A stretch of DNA of 64,000 bases from Setaria digitata (Eukaryota; Nematoda; Chromadorea; Rhabditida; Setariidae): contig RCAB01000245.1 of assembly GCA_003640385.1 (NCBI GenBank), forward strand, positions 29,648-93,647, given 5' to 3'. This document shows positions 1 through 12,510 of the stretch, in pieces. Below the pieces are notes generated by a model. It made no database searches. It saw only the letters and a list, made by a program, of their open reading frames with translations, and was not told where the DNA came from. Positions within the stretch are counted from its first letter, which is position 1; each line of letters begins with the position of its first letter. The translations under genes were made by a program, and so were the position numbers.

Positions 1-324
1 AGCTTACAAATTTCGAATCTGATGACAAATTATGCTGAAATATGAACGAAGAGAAAATTAAACGAAAGAAATTTGAATTTAGAAACTTATGAAAAAGTTT
101 TTTTTTTTTTTTTTGTTCTAGAGGTTAGGATGAAAATTTTCAATTCAAATTATTAAAAATTTTAAAACCTCAAATCTTGAAATTGGCTTTTTTAAAATTC
201 TTAATTTGAAAACTTGGCAATGTACAAAATGTTGTTCCATTGTAATATTTCCACTTGGAAGATTACAGGGAAAAAATAGCTGTTAGCTCATGCTACTATC
301 TAATTAATCATTTCTATTTTCAAG

Positions 325-1537
325 ATTGCACTTTGCACCCTAATATTCTTCCACTTTTCAAGCTTATTGTTCGAGATCAACTGGAAGAAGGTGATAGCGA
401 TCCTTTAGCTGATGATATTACCGTTACATACGCAAGCTGTCGCGTATGTAAACGTTCGGATAACGAGCATCTGTTGCTACTTTGTGACGGGAATGTTGGC
501 CGGAATTCCGATGGTTCCATGATTCGATGCAATGTTGCTTATCACAGCTACTGCTTACCGGAAAAATTGTACTACATCCCGAAAGATGACTGGTTTTGTC
601 CATTTTGCATTAACAAACCAGAAAATTTTATAAATTCATCATCAAAAGTTGGTACTAGTAATTTCACACGATCAAAGAAGAATCAGATCGAGGATACGTA
701 TCAGAATTTGGAAACTCATCTAAATGAAAATTCAAAGCAGAGTAGTGGCACAAAAATGAAATGCAGCAGTACTGCTAATTCTGGATCAGCAATAGCGGAT
801 CATCATACTGCGAGTGGTGATTCCGATGCTGAACCTGAATCGAACAAAAGTGATGAAAGTAGTGAAATATATTCAGTAGCTGATGAAAGTAGCGATAATT
901 ATGATGATGAATATGAGGGAGATGATACGGAAATGATAATGGAATCTAGCAGTGAATTATCAGTAGATGGTTCGGAAACAGAAGATACCAATGGCAAGTT
1001 TCATCTTCCTGAAAAAATTCAAACTTCTTGATGTAATGAGTTCTCTTTAATTTTCCAATATGTAATTCGGATGACGTCTGTATGATTACAAGTAACAACT
1101 GTCCACGCAACCTTCCATTAACTTCTATTCACGTAACAACTCTACGTGAATATTAGAATTTGCAAGTTAGAAAACTCAAACGTGTCATTATAGTCCATAA
1201 TGTGATATCATACGGAGGTAATGTGATTATTTCCGTACCGTATAAAATCGTTTCTTTTTAAATTAAAACAAAATTAGACAAGAATAACAAGAATTTAATA
1301 AATTCATTTATATTTCGATTTATAGAGCTAAGCTCTGATGCACTGGATAATGTGGATGAAATTGATTTGGAGGAATCTGATGAATCTGATTCTTCACACG
1401 GACTTAACAAATCCATGAATCTTCATGGCTCTAGACAAAGAGGGATGAATTACTGCTGTGGCAAAACAAATTGTCAGAATTACGCGACGAAGCCAAAACT
1501 GAAATCAAAATTTAGGAAGAGGATGTCAACTACTTAA
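325..1537 (+). CDS. PHD-finger protein, C-terminal part (5' partial)
   Basis: Two exons are visible: 325-993 and 1326-1537. The first follows an acceptor (TTTCAAG) and starts inside a codon, so earlier exons lie upstream or outside the window. It encodes a C4HC3 PHD zinc finger: CRVC, then LLLCDG, then RC, then YHSYC, then WFCPFC. PHD fingers usually read histone H3 tails in chromatin complexes; that role is inferred. The loop between the third and fourth zinc ligands is long (CDG, then about 12 residues to the next Cys). After the finger comes a Ser/Asp/Glu-rich, probably disordered tail that continues into exon 2 (EESDESDSS) and ends with a basic stretch and stop. Joining the exons in frame needs a GC donor (GCAAGT at 994). 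Otherwise the first exon reads on to a stop at 1031. I do not recognise the ortholog. Confidence 0.75.
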
Positions 1538-2302
1538 GCATTCGCTATATGATACGCTATCACCTAACATCTCTCATTTACACTGATTGATTCGAAGAAC
1601 GAAAATTTCAATAAATTTGAACGATCTATCATATATTTAAACATTTTACTGAGAAATTTCGCATTGAATAGATGACATCAATTCGATTCTCCACATTTAT
1701 TACGGAATTAACGAATTATTCCTACAGTAGTAAGACAGAAATAATTAGACTGACGAGAAATGAAGAAGAGGTGATAATAATATTTTTGAAAAAACGAAAT
1801 CAATAATGCGTTAATTAGTTCGAGTTTTCTACTAATAATCTTTAGAGAGGAATCTTTAAAACAGTTTTCACTTCAATTCTTTTCTGAACTTCTTTCAATC
1901 TGCTAAATATTACGGAATTATGTGAAATATTTTTGAAATTCAATATTGTGGAACTTAAGATGATGTGGCTCATACAGGAATTATTTATGTAGCAATTGTT
2001 GAGTTTATACATTTGTAATAATGAGGTAGCAACATTGCTTCATAAATTTCTTTGTATAGGAATTTAATTTTTACATTCTCGTGGACGTAAAACACGTTGC
2101 GGTTTAACGTGAAAAGACATCTTCTTAGCATCATAGGCTTAAAAGAAATGAATTGTGAAAACGTGTGGCACGTGTGACAATTAATGAGACAATGTATCCC
2201 TCTACATTGGAAACAATTTCGAGTACGGTATTATTTGAAAGGGTAACGTCGCACATTTACGTTTACGTTAGCAAATAGTCAAACGACGTACTCATAGTTA
2301 TT
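1538..2302. other. intergenic, no gene seen
   Basis: A/T-rich sequence following the PHD gene, probably including its 3' UTR. From about 2080 to 2280 there is a run of ACGT-containing words (GACGTAA, CACGTG, TTTACGTTTACG), but no open reading frame with family similarity. Confidence 0.5.
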
Positions 2303-2460
2303 TCAGGTGACACAGTTCAAAAATTCACGTAAATTAGCCACACCCCAAAAACGGAAATTGTACGGAACTGGGTGAATTCTGGATAATCCCAGACTCAAAT
2401 ATTGAGACACATGAGCAGGTGTTTTGAAATAACGAGCCGCGTTAAATAGTAATTCAGTAA
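2303..2460 (-). repeat. possible dispersed repeat with ORF fragment
   Basis: On the minus strand this stretch reads as a clean peptide containing NAARYFKTPAHVSQYLSLG and FRFWGVANLREFLNCVT. It is followed on the same strand by the duplicated segment 2446-2751. It has no splice context, start or domain that I can name. It looks like a translated piece of an interspersed element rather than a host gene; this is an impression only. Confidence 0.3.
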
Positions 2461-2751
2461 ACAATCTCGGAGGCCCTGGAGAGAGTCTGGTGTCTTTCAG
2501 ATTTAGGTATATAGTTCTGTCGTGTAAGCTCAATCTAGTTCTTGGTCTTATTCCGTTTGAACTTAAGTCTGGTTCTTGATTCTGCTGTTTAGCTTTATNA
2601 TAGTAATTCAGTAAACAATCTCGGAGGCCTGGAGAGAATCTGGAGTCTTTCAGATTTAGGTATATAGTTCTGTCGTGTAAGCTCAATCTAGTTCTTTGTC
2701 TTATTCCGTTTGAACTTAAGTCTGGTTCTTGATTCTGCTGTTTAGCTTTAT
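2446..2751. repeat. duplicated segment flanking an N join
   Basis: A 153-base segment (2446-2598) ends at a single N (2599) and is repeated at 2600-2751 with a few substitutions and one indel (for example GGAGGCCCTGG versus GGAGGCCTGG). The N exactly between near-identical copies suggests two contig ends, or two haplotypes, joined without merging. Confidence 0.75.
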
Positions 2752-3207
2752 TCTTCCTGATTGTGCTAAAGTCGAACTGGAAATAACATTATCAGTATAA
2801 GTTCTTTAAAGCATCGTAATAATCTAAAGAAAAAGAGACAAGTAGGAGGAGTAACTATGTTATTATTATGATAATTTTTTTTTTTTANTTCTTCCTGATT
2901 GTGCTAAAGTCGAACTGGAAATAACATTATCAGTATAAGTTCTTTAAAGCATCGTAATAATCTAAAGAAAAAGAGACAAGTACCACTAGTATAAAATAGT
3001 TATTTGATTGGCTGTTCAGGATTGATCGAATAACTGTTAAAATTATCATCTGATTGAGGCTTTAGGTAACCTCGGAATTAGTCTATCAACCATAATCATA
3101 TCCAGATTAGTTGCAATAAGTTGTCGGTGATTATTTTAGTCATTTCTGAATTTGTTTTTCTTTTTCAGGAGTAACTATGTTATTATTATGATAATTTTTT
3201 TTTTTTA
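2751..3207. repeat. second duplicated segment around an N join
   Basis: The block 2751-2844 recurs after the N at 2888 as 2889-2982. The short block 2847-2887 (AGGAGTAACTATG followed by a T run) recurs at 3167-3207. The order A-C-N-A-B-C is what an unmerged contig overlap would give. The second C block supplies the acceptor in front of UTP6, so the true distance between the PHD gene and UTP6 is probably shorter than shown. Confidence 0.7.
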
Positions 3208-3208
3208 G
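3207..3208 (+). promoter_or_regulatory. probable trans-splice acceptor of UTP6
   Basis: A T run ending in TTTTAG has no matching upstream exon. The first ATG downstream (3243) opens the UTP6 frame, as expected for a spliced-leader site. ATACAG at about 3235 is a second possible site. Confidence 0.5.
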
Positions 3209-3242
3209 AGAACTTTAAGATAATATCGTATACAGGTGAAGG

Positions 3243-6200
3243 ATGAGTGAATTTGTAGAAGAAGATATCGAAGGTTTACTTCCTGTTTTCGAGACATTAA
3301 AGGGCATACAATTATTATCACCAACTGAAATTGATGCCTTGGTCAAACGCTGTCAGTTTTTCGAGTATCGTCTCCAGAAAGCCGTAATCATCTTTCGATG
3401 TTTGTTCAATGGAAGTTTTGGTTGACTGTAGTAACTTCCATATTGTAAAAAACAGGATCTCTTATTTAAATGTAGCAATTTATTTTGATACAGTTTTACG
3501 TCTAATATCAAATGTTCGTAGAGTTGTACAGGCGACGGTAATTTATGAAAGAATGCGGTTTAACCTCTTTGTAATGAAATGGACTTACTATTATTAGTGC
3601 TATTTAGTGTGAAATCAAGAGTATTATTTTGCAGCAGAAAGATGCATCGTCATTCAAAACTTATGCTGATTATTTGGAATCAGTGTTGAAGCTTGTTCGC
3701 ATGCGAAGAAAACGAATTAAATATCGACTAAGGGAAAATGAAATTGAGGGCAAAATTAAGATTAAAATTGCCAACTTGCTTCGGCAATGCTGTGAACGGT
3801 TCAAAGTATTTCTTATTGTTTAATTGGAATTTGTTCTGATGATGGGTAGGATGTTTTGTAATCTGAATAGATCTGAAAAATCAATCATAGTATGAAAAAA
3901 AAATTTTTTTTTTTTAATCTCTACGTTCAATTTCATATTTCTGATAAGATTGTCTACGTTCAATTTCATATTTCTGATAAGATTGAGGTCAGAATATGCT
4001 GGAAATTCTTTGATATTTCGGTTCATTTGAAATCAATTGCAGGGACGGTTAGAACTTTGGCTTGATTTGATTGAATTTCTGAAGAATGAAAAAATGTACC
4101 TGAGATGCAGTAAAGCGTATTTCCGTGCAATGCAAGTAATACTTCAGGACAATCTGCTTTTGATTTAAATAGGTTAATCAGAATGGTAAAAAATTAGGTA
4201 ATCCAATAATGAAAAAGTCAGTTGAGGAACCACGACTCTTAGTATCTTATTTTTACCGCTTATAGAATAGAAATGTGAGATGGAAGGGGGTTTTAGACCC
4301 AAAAGTAAAAATAATATATTTTTATGCAGGCTTATTAAGCTGTATTTAGTTTATGTCCAAATATAATGGATTAGCGATTTTTAGATCTTCCCGAGAAATT
4401 CTTCTCTGAGGATTCAGGCAGCCCGATTTGAATATTCAGTTGAACACAGAATAGAGTGTGCACGTTGTTTAATGCAAGAAGGGGTGCGTTTGGACCCAAC
4501 GGAAAGCAGTTTGTGGGCTAGCTTTGTTCAGCTGGAATTAGATTATGTGAAATGGTTAGTTCAGTAATGATTTTTCAACAAGTGTAAATTGTTTTAACTA
4601 GGAGAAATGATCTGTAAACTATTGGGTGGCCCAAGAAATAGAGGGCTGGATAAAATGTCGTGATTCGCAATTTTGAAGCTCTTTTGTATTTTTATTTAGT
4701 ACTATTACACTGTGCCGTATCGTTTGCATCGCTGGAATGAGTTTTGGAATCATGCCGCAAAGATGTGTTGTAAGATGTAATGTTTTCAGGCTAATTACGC
4801 GAAAAAGTGTGTTGACGGGAAAAGGGTTTAATTTTCCATGTGCTGAAGAAAAAGAATTGCAAGTAGCAGATGAAGCGCAAAAAAGTCCAGAAACCAATAC
4901 GGCGATAGAAGGAAAAAATGAACAAGACGCCATTTTGGGTCTTAAAATTGTTGAAATGATCATTAAGCAAGGTTTGGAATGCTGTGCTTCGGAGAAAAGT
5001 GGTTAGTGCTTTTCGATACTTTTTTTTTGATTGGTTAGGTTAAAATCTCTAGATTTCTTGAATACCTATTATTTTTTGTATTTTAATTGTTGTTACTCAG
5101 TTGTTGACATAATTTGAAAAGAAAACAGCACATTGTGCAGGTACTAGATTTTTGTTCATAAAAAGTATCTGGTTTGCAAAATTTTAATTGTAAACACAGG
5201 GCATTAGTCCAGGGAATCAAAAAAAAAAAAAAGCGATGATAATCTTTAATTGCTTAGTGATGTGAATTTTGTGATTTGATTCCATTTATAATTAGATCTG
5301 ATTTGCTTTCTTTTAAGGTTATGCTTGTTTCAGCTATGTTATTGACTTTCTGGCGAATTACGAAAAAATATGGTTTATTGGCCCGTCATTTAGAACAGAA
5401 ATTGTATAATATGTTATGGTCTCCGATGTATAAAAGTGAAGAAAGCTGGATTGCAAAATCGGAAACAACGAATTATGTATGTCACAACGCTTTAGTGGAA
5501 AATGGAGTTTAAGAAAATGAGTTCTGCTGCTGCATAGTTTGTAGTTCAGAAAAACTAGTTCGGAAGAAAAGTCTGCATGAAAGTGCATGGAAGTACCGTT
5601 TTTCTAATTTTGTAATTACTTTTTGTGATGTACTCCAGTTAAATGCTATTGTTCCTTCGTTTTGAGATTAACAGTATGTTAGAAGGGATCGTGGTTCTGA
5701 AAAATATCACAGCTGGTTGATTTTATAAAGATTCCAGAATCGAGTGAGAAATTTTTATATTGTCAGTTAGTTATAGTTTAGCAATTAGCGGAATCGCAAA
5801 TTTTAATAATTTTTCAACAACAAGGCTAATTAACTAGTGTCTATTAGAGAGATTAAGATTAATAGGATTTATAAGTGCAAAAATTAACTAGAGGCCTTTT
5901 TTCTTTATTTTTATTTTTATTTTTTAGGATCAGGATTCTTTGTATGAGTTACTTGACGAAGCTTGTGCAGATATGCCAACTGAAAAGATGCATCGACATT
6001 ATCTAGCTCTTTGTCAAAGACACTATTCATATAATCGTTAGTTTAATTTTATGTGGATTCATTAGATTCACAAGCAGTTCACTTACTCTAGGCCTAATCT
6101 CAAAATGGTGGAAGATAAAGATAGTTCGTTTTATTGAAATTTATCTTTTGAAAGAAGGCCAGGATTTTACATGTAACTAAGCAGCATGTAGTTTTAGAAT

Positions 6201-8533
6201 TTCAACTTACCTTCATCGATGTTACGCATTCATATTTTTATCCGTATTTCAGACAGCTAGCTATTTCTTTGTGCTATGTTTTATTTTACATATGAAGTGT
6301 ATTTTTGTGTTCATTTCCCACTCTTTCTTACATTTTTAAGTTGTTATTAAATAATTTAGATGATCCGAATGCTAGAGCAAAGTGTTCTGAGCATCTTTTT
6401 TGGTTGATTAATCGAGGATTTGGGACAGATGCGGATGTTAAAAAACTTAATCGAATAGTAGACGATTTTGAGGAAAAGGCGAAGGTTTTGTGTGATGCAT
6501 TAAAAAGCAACCCGGAAAATCCATTTCTGTGGATGATGCTAATGCAATGCAAAATGAAGGTCAATCCGACAGATGTTAAAGGAATTCGTGAATTGTTCAC
6601 TAAGGCAACACAAGAAGTATGTCTTTTTATTCTGCTAGATTTCCAAGAAACGCTCTCTTAAAGCTTGTTGAAATAGGAGATATTTCTCCTCAAATGAAAT
6701 CGGCGTTGTTGGAAAACAATTTATTTTGGATCAGTGAATCACTAAACGGTGGTTCAGGCTGGACAGACCTTTTTTACTATAGCAACTTGTAATCATATTC
6801 TGCTCACAGAAACATTATTTTTTAGATGCGCATAGCTGTACTCAATAAAGGAGAAATAAAGTAATTCTCTGATAATGTTAGAGAATTACTGAGATTAATA
6901 GAACTGGTAATGCGTTGATTATTCTGATTGTATATTCATTTGAATATAATCGCTTTCATTTGCAGCCACAATAACATTTGTATGTTGTATCATGTATCAT
7001 GTGGTTTTAAACATAAAAAATTTTAAGGCAAGTGATGAAATCGAAGGTATTGTTGATATGTATAAAGTAGCTATCAATTGGGCGCATCGATATTCAGAAG
7101 ATGATGTCGATGAGTTTTTCAGACAAGCAACTTTTCGTACATCTCCGAAAGTTGCGTGTGAAATGCGATGTGTTCGTTTAAAGTATCGATTTTTCGTTTT
7201 TAATTTAATTTCTATTGAGTATATATTTATTGGTAGCTACAAAATTAAAAAATATGTGCATAAGCTGACTGCATTTTGTTCGTCGAAACATCGTTTTCTG
7301 ACACGGTCATTTATTCATTATTATATTCATCATAATTGTCTTCATACTAGCAGAACTCATTTTCAGTTATCTGGCTGTTGTTTACCGCGATAGACCTGAT
7401 AAACTAAGAGAAGAATATTTTCTTTTCGTGAAACATCCACCGAATAGGTGATGAACCTCATTTTATTTCACGTTTGTCCTTGATTTTTAATGAGGGTGGA
7501 TGCTAATTCATCTTGAGTTTTGTTACTTTGAAATGCATTCGGGTTTGCGAACGTTGAAGAGGCAAGCAGCTTTCTTCATGGACTGAGCATAATAGGATTT
7601 TCGTCTAATTTATTGCATAACAAAGGGGAACTGACTCATTTAGGTTTTTTCTTATTTTGGCTCTGGATTAAAGGGGGAAAAAAAGCTTTATTCTCTTTAT
7701 AACTAAGTTCATCTAGTTTAGTGGAGTTATCAATCATTTATTTATTAAATATGATTCTTTATTTTAGCATCGAAGTTCATCGATCTTTTATTAAACATGA
7801 GCTGAAATCAGACGATATGTCACTCACACTTATTTCGCAAGCTCTTGAATTAATGGTTGTGGAATTTGGAAATCGAACACATGAATGTTGGCTTGATTAT
7901 GCCGATTTTATGCTGCACTGTGAGCCAACCACTTTGCAAACAATTCATAGAGTAAGTATGGCTTGATTAGTGTTTAGCAGTTATATTAATTCTTCTTGTT
8001 CATTAAAAGTCAGCGATATATTTTTTGGAGTCGTGTGATATGATTCTAGTGTTAATAACTGCACTTCGACTGTTTAATGGTACAAATACTTTTATCCACC
8101 ATAAGTTAATCATGTGTGTGTTAGCTATTCAATAATCTTCCGAGGAATATAACTTGGGCTCATCATAGCGCATCTTGAGATGTTTAAATAGTGATTTGCA
8201 TTTAACTGTTTTTTTTTTCACTGTTTGTACTTTTATGCTGCCAAAGTGGATATTTCTAAAGCTTTTTTTTTTTTTTTTTTTTCGCGTGCCTTAGCCTCTC
8301 TACCACCCAGTGAAATTGAACCATTTCTAGTGGCTTATAGTAATTTGCTGCAAAATGCTGCTGGTAAGTTTGTTGGAATTGATTCTGATATGAAAAAAAA
8401 TGTCGAGGTTGATGGATTCGATTCCGATACAGAAAATGATACTGAAGATCTCCATGATGAATTCAATACTAATATGAGGAAAAATGATATTTATGGTACT
8501 GATGATGAAGGTGATAATATACCTGATATTTAA
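3243..8533 (+). CDS. UTP6: U3 snoRNA-associated protein 6 homolog (HAT-repeat protein)
   Basis: UTP6 is a HAT-repeat scaffold of the small-subunit processome, which cleaves pre-rRNA to make 18S rRNA in the nucleolus. Modelled exons: 3243-3383, 3635-3805, 4043-4135, 4385-4554, 4790-5001, 5334-5476, 5928-6036, 6360-6616, 7028-7182, 7367-7447, 7768-7951, 8285-8533. Splice phases agree at every junction and the sum is 1965 nt (654 aa; human UTP6 is about 600). The N-terminus matches the family: an acidic start, EYRLQ, then TYADYLESVLKLVRMRRKRI and LELWLDLIEF. HAT-type repeats follow (LWASFVQLELDYVKW, CWLDYADFMLHCEP). The protein ends in an acidic tail (DSDTENDTEDL). The last exon lacks a visible AG acceptor; one missing A would restore TTTCAG. 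A possible donor at 8366 within the last exon was not used because the frame stays open to an acidic end. Confidence 0.88.
3920..3985 (+). repeat. 33-bp tandem repeat, two copies, in a UTP6 intron
   Basis: The word CTACGTTCAATTTCATATTT recurs after exactly 33 bases, followed in both copies by CTGATAAGATTG. It lies wholly within intron 2 of UTP6 and does not touch its splice sites. Confidence 0.85.
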
Positions 8534-11500
8534 AGAGCCACAAGATAATTAGAGTAAAACAGGTGGGATTATACTTCCAAACTCGAATTTTATTAAGAAT
8601 TTCCAGTAAGTCCGAATTAAAATAACACGTATACTTTTTTCCTGTAACACTTCGGAATATCATGGGGCCCATGGAAAATATCTCGTTCTAAATTTAACTT
8701 ATCTACAAGTTAATAAAGGTTTGAAATATTTTGTACTCGAATCTCGTTTGGAAATTCGATCAATTAAGGATAAATATCAAGAAATTATTTATATCACCAC
8801 TTATTTGAATTAAAAAAAGTATTTCCCACATGAAATATTTCTGTTGATATGTTATCTATTTGAGGTTTTAGTTTAAAATGAAACCTTGTTGTTATGGTTT
8901 TAATTTTTGCTGTTATTATTGATCCTGCTTAATATCAACGGTGCCTACCTTATACCCTATGCTCTCATCCCGTATTCTTATAAAAGATTAAACCTCAACT
9001 GTTTTGTAGCACATCACTATAAAGCAAACTTTTCCTTTTCTGCCTTTCTTTCCATTCGTAATATATGCAACCATTTTATGAAGAAAGGCCGTGAGCATAA
9101 TTGGTTTTCTTTTTTTGACTACAGATATGCAGGAAGATTTATCTCATGAAATAATTACCTTGATTAAAATTCGAATAATTTAGTGAATCACAGACTTCTG
9201 ATGGGTACATTTTGTTAGCGGTAAGATTTCTTACTTGTGAGACCCTAACGTTCTTTTAATTGATTTGATCATTTTTCCTTATTACCTTTTTGTAATCATT
9301 CTTTTGAAAGGTAACTTACTGCAGCAAGGATCTAATTTTAGGATGTAGGAATTTAGCATTTCCAATTTTTTGAATTCATCCACATCTAAATGATTATTTC
9401 ACTACTAAACAGTATGTGAATAATTTAACAAATAAAGGCATTACAATAACCAAAAAATTAAATTTGAGTAATGCATAACATATAATTGGGCGATATGTAA
9501 TGTATATGGTGAGAAGTTTGTAATAACTGTTTATTGGTAACGATCAGTCTGTTCAGCTGTTTGTTTTCCTCGAGTGACAGTAGCATAGATAATCTTAACA
9601 GAAATAGCTGAAATGAATAATTATTGATAGATTAGAAAGATAGCAAATATATGCAAATCGTGTTGGCAGTTTTTACTCAATGAGTGATGAGTGGAAAATT
9701 GGCTGGCAGTGAAAAATTTGCAGTGTTTGTAATTTTTTTCTTCTAATTCGTTATCCGTAAATTAATAATTAGCAAGTGCGAATTTGTTTGTTTCTTTGTT
9801 TCTCGAAATTAATAATTTCATTTTTTTTTTTGTCATAACAAATAGAAAGAGTTAGAAAAAGAAGCAAAAATGATAAAATTTTACAGTATTTGGATGTTAA
9901 TAAAATATAGTTTTATTATGGCATAGAAGTATTTGAGTATTAAAATATAGGTTGAAAGAAAGCAGGTTACGCAATAAATGTTTTATTGTTTTTGTGCTTT
10001 TTTTTTTCGATACTTTCGAAAATTTCAAAATTTAAAGTAGATTTTTTCGACAATTATTATTTAATATCAAAATAGGATGGTGATCTGATAATCTTTAATA
10101 ATTTACATCAGACGATAATCATGTGATCTTCCAATAATCTATCCCTGTATTTGATTTCTTAACAAAAAAAAAAATCGACAATAATTTCGGAAAGAAAATG
10201 ATCATTTATGATGAATTTATTTTCTCCTAGTTTTGTAAATTGGTTGTTATTTTTTGAGTGTAATGATAAAGAGTGATAGATGATAATTCGTACAAACAAC
10301 TTTTATCATTATAAAAAAAACCATCAATAATATAATAATTACTTATTGAAGCTAATCAGTGAAAAAATTTTGGCATAAATGGATCAGTAAGTTTTATTTA
10401 TTTTTGCTCTGTTTTTAAAATTAGTTTATCTTCCCATTAATAAAAAAAAATAAAATAATTTTAATATAAACATTGCAGTCGATGTGAACGATCTAATAAT
10501 TAAGGAAATGAATCTTCTTAGTTGGCATAATAAATAGAGAGAAAAAAGGTCTAGCTATTGAAAAACTACTAGATAGGATTAATTATTCCATCTTGATGAC
10601 TAGAATTTCTTAAAAGTGCCTCTTGCTTTATCTATTTTCAGTTGATTTCTACTCCATTCGATTTACTGATAAGCTGATAATCATTCAAGGACAGAATCTT
10701 TCCAGCATTCTTTTGTAAAAAAAAAAAAAAATTTTAGCTAAAATTTTTTTTTTTTGCTGTGATTATTTCAGTCTAATCATATGGTCATTACAATAAATTG
10801 TTCCATTTTTCTTTTATTTGAGGTATATTCAATTTACTCAAGTCATTTCAGCTAAACCAATATAAAAATATAAATCCCTTATAGTATGTAGGAAAATTTA
10901 TTCACTGCAGTAGCCTTCTTCTCTCTATCGTACATTTCTTTTAAGTATAGAAAGGATTTTTCAGTTTTCTCAACATTCTAAGATTTCAATATTTCCATCA
11001 AAAGAAGCGGACCATTTGAGAATGGGAAATTTTTAAACAGTTTTATTTTATTCTTGGTCCTTTTTATCTTTACTCCCAGAACTTTATTCATACTGAAATG
11101 AAACTTTCTTTCGATCTGACCTTTCACCTCTATCCATATATACTGTTTCACAATTCCGCTACGTTGCACTCCTTGCAACGCCATCACACACAACTTTCAT
11201 TTCTATTATTTTGCAAGGTATTTTTTTTTCTTTTCTCCTTTATTGCTATTTCTCGAACTCCATTATTCACAGATTCTTGCTCTTCAAAAATTCCTCAAAA
11301 CTTCCAGAAGCATCAGTTCTTCTTCCGATAACTAAGCACCTAGATCCAATTTCCCACATATATATCTTATCATTTCAATTGTTACTAATAGATAGCATAA
11401 TTAAGAAAAGGTTAGAATGGAATGAAGCGATCAATCATCGTTTTATCTTATAGTTATCAAAATTCACTTAAGACAAATACTCCAATACTTCGTACTGACT

Positions 11501-12155
11501 AATTCTTTTTTTTCCACAATCAACTTTATCTCGATCTTTAAATATTCCTCCTGTTTTTGCAAATCATTTTCTTAAAAATTGCTCTTCCAGCCTTTTTCAC
11601 TTTCTGCGAAGAACTCCGTATCACTAATTGCTACTGAAATGGAATGGAATTAAAACTTGCAACTTCCGATATAATCAGTGGTGAGTTCGTTTATTTCATT
11701 TGATACTTCTTTTTTTTTTTTTTCTAGAGATTATTTTCCATTTCACTGAAATGAATGGGTCAAAAAGTTTGGAAATTTCAATAGATCGGAGCTGATCAGT
11801 AAATTTCTCTACAAATTGTATCATTTACAAATGAATTCATCAACATTTCTCTGTTCATTTTCCATTTCCTGCTTGAAATTTCGAAATCTTTCGGAAGTGG
11901 AAGCATAAAAATTGTGACAAACCACTAAAATGGAATGAAATCGTCGACGTTTATAATCACTTCTACACGGATTTACGTAATGCATAACGTCAACTTTGCT
12001 TATGTTTGTGTCAAGAGAAGTAAAAAGAAGCGGTGTGAAACATCCATTTGAATGATTGCATACTGATAAAATCATTTTTATCACTTTCTTATTCTTTTTT
12101 TTTTTTCGTATTTTCTGCTGTTTATTTCATTCTCGAATAAAATGTATGAAAGAAC

Positions 12156-12510
12156 GAAGAAACAAAATTTTACACGAAAAAGATCATGAAAAAAAATGAA
12201 TATAATAGAAAGGAAAAAAAATGCAAAAAGAGGAAAAAAAAAAAAAGAAGATAAACAGAGAATGAAATTAAAAGAATGAAAAGGAGAAAATGGAAATAAA
12301 GAGTTCTTTGTTGTGTTTTCCATTGATTTCATTTAAATTTGAATTTAAAATATCTTTTTTTTCTTCGCACTATCTTTTATTTGGGAAAAAAAAAAGTTTA
12401 TTAATTGTTTTTTTTGTGAATCATAAATGAAGAAACAAAATTTTACGCGAAAAAGATCATGAAAAAGTAAATATAATAGAAAGGAGAAAAAGTAAAAAAT
12501 GCCAAAAATT
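12156..12510 (+). repeat. direct repeat of about 80 bp, two copies 273 bp apart
   Basis: GAAGAAACAAAATTTTAC, CGAAAAAGATCATGAAAAA and ATATAATAGAAAGGA occur in the same order from 12156 and again from 12429, with small differences. There is no coding potential and no terminal inverted repeat that I can see. Confidence 0.75.

Noticed and set aside
8907..9149. 80-codon ORF after UTP6
   Set aside because: Hydrophobic and aromatic-rich frame in A/T-rich DNA with no domain, start context or splice signals.
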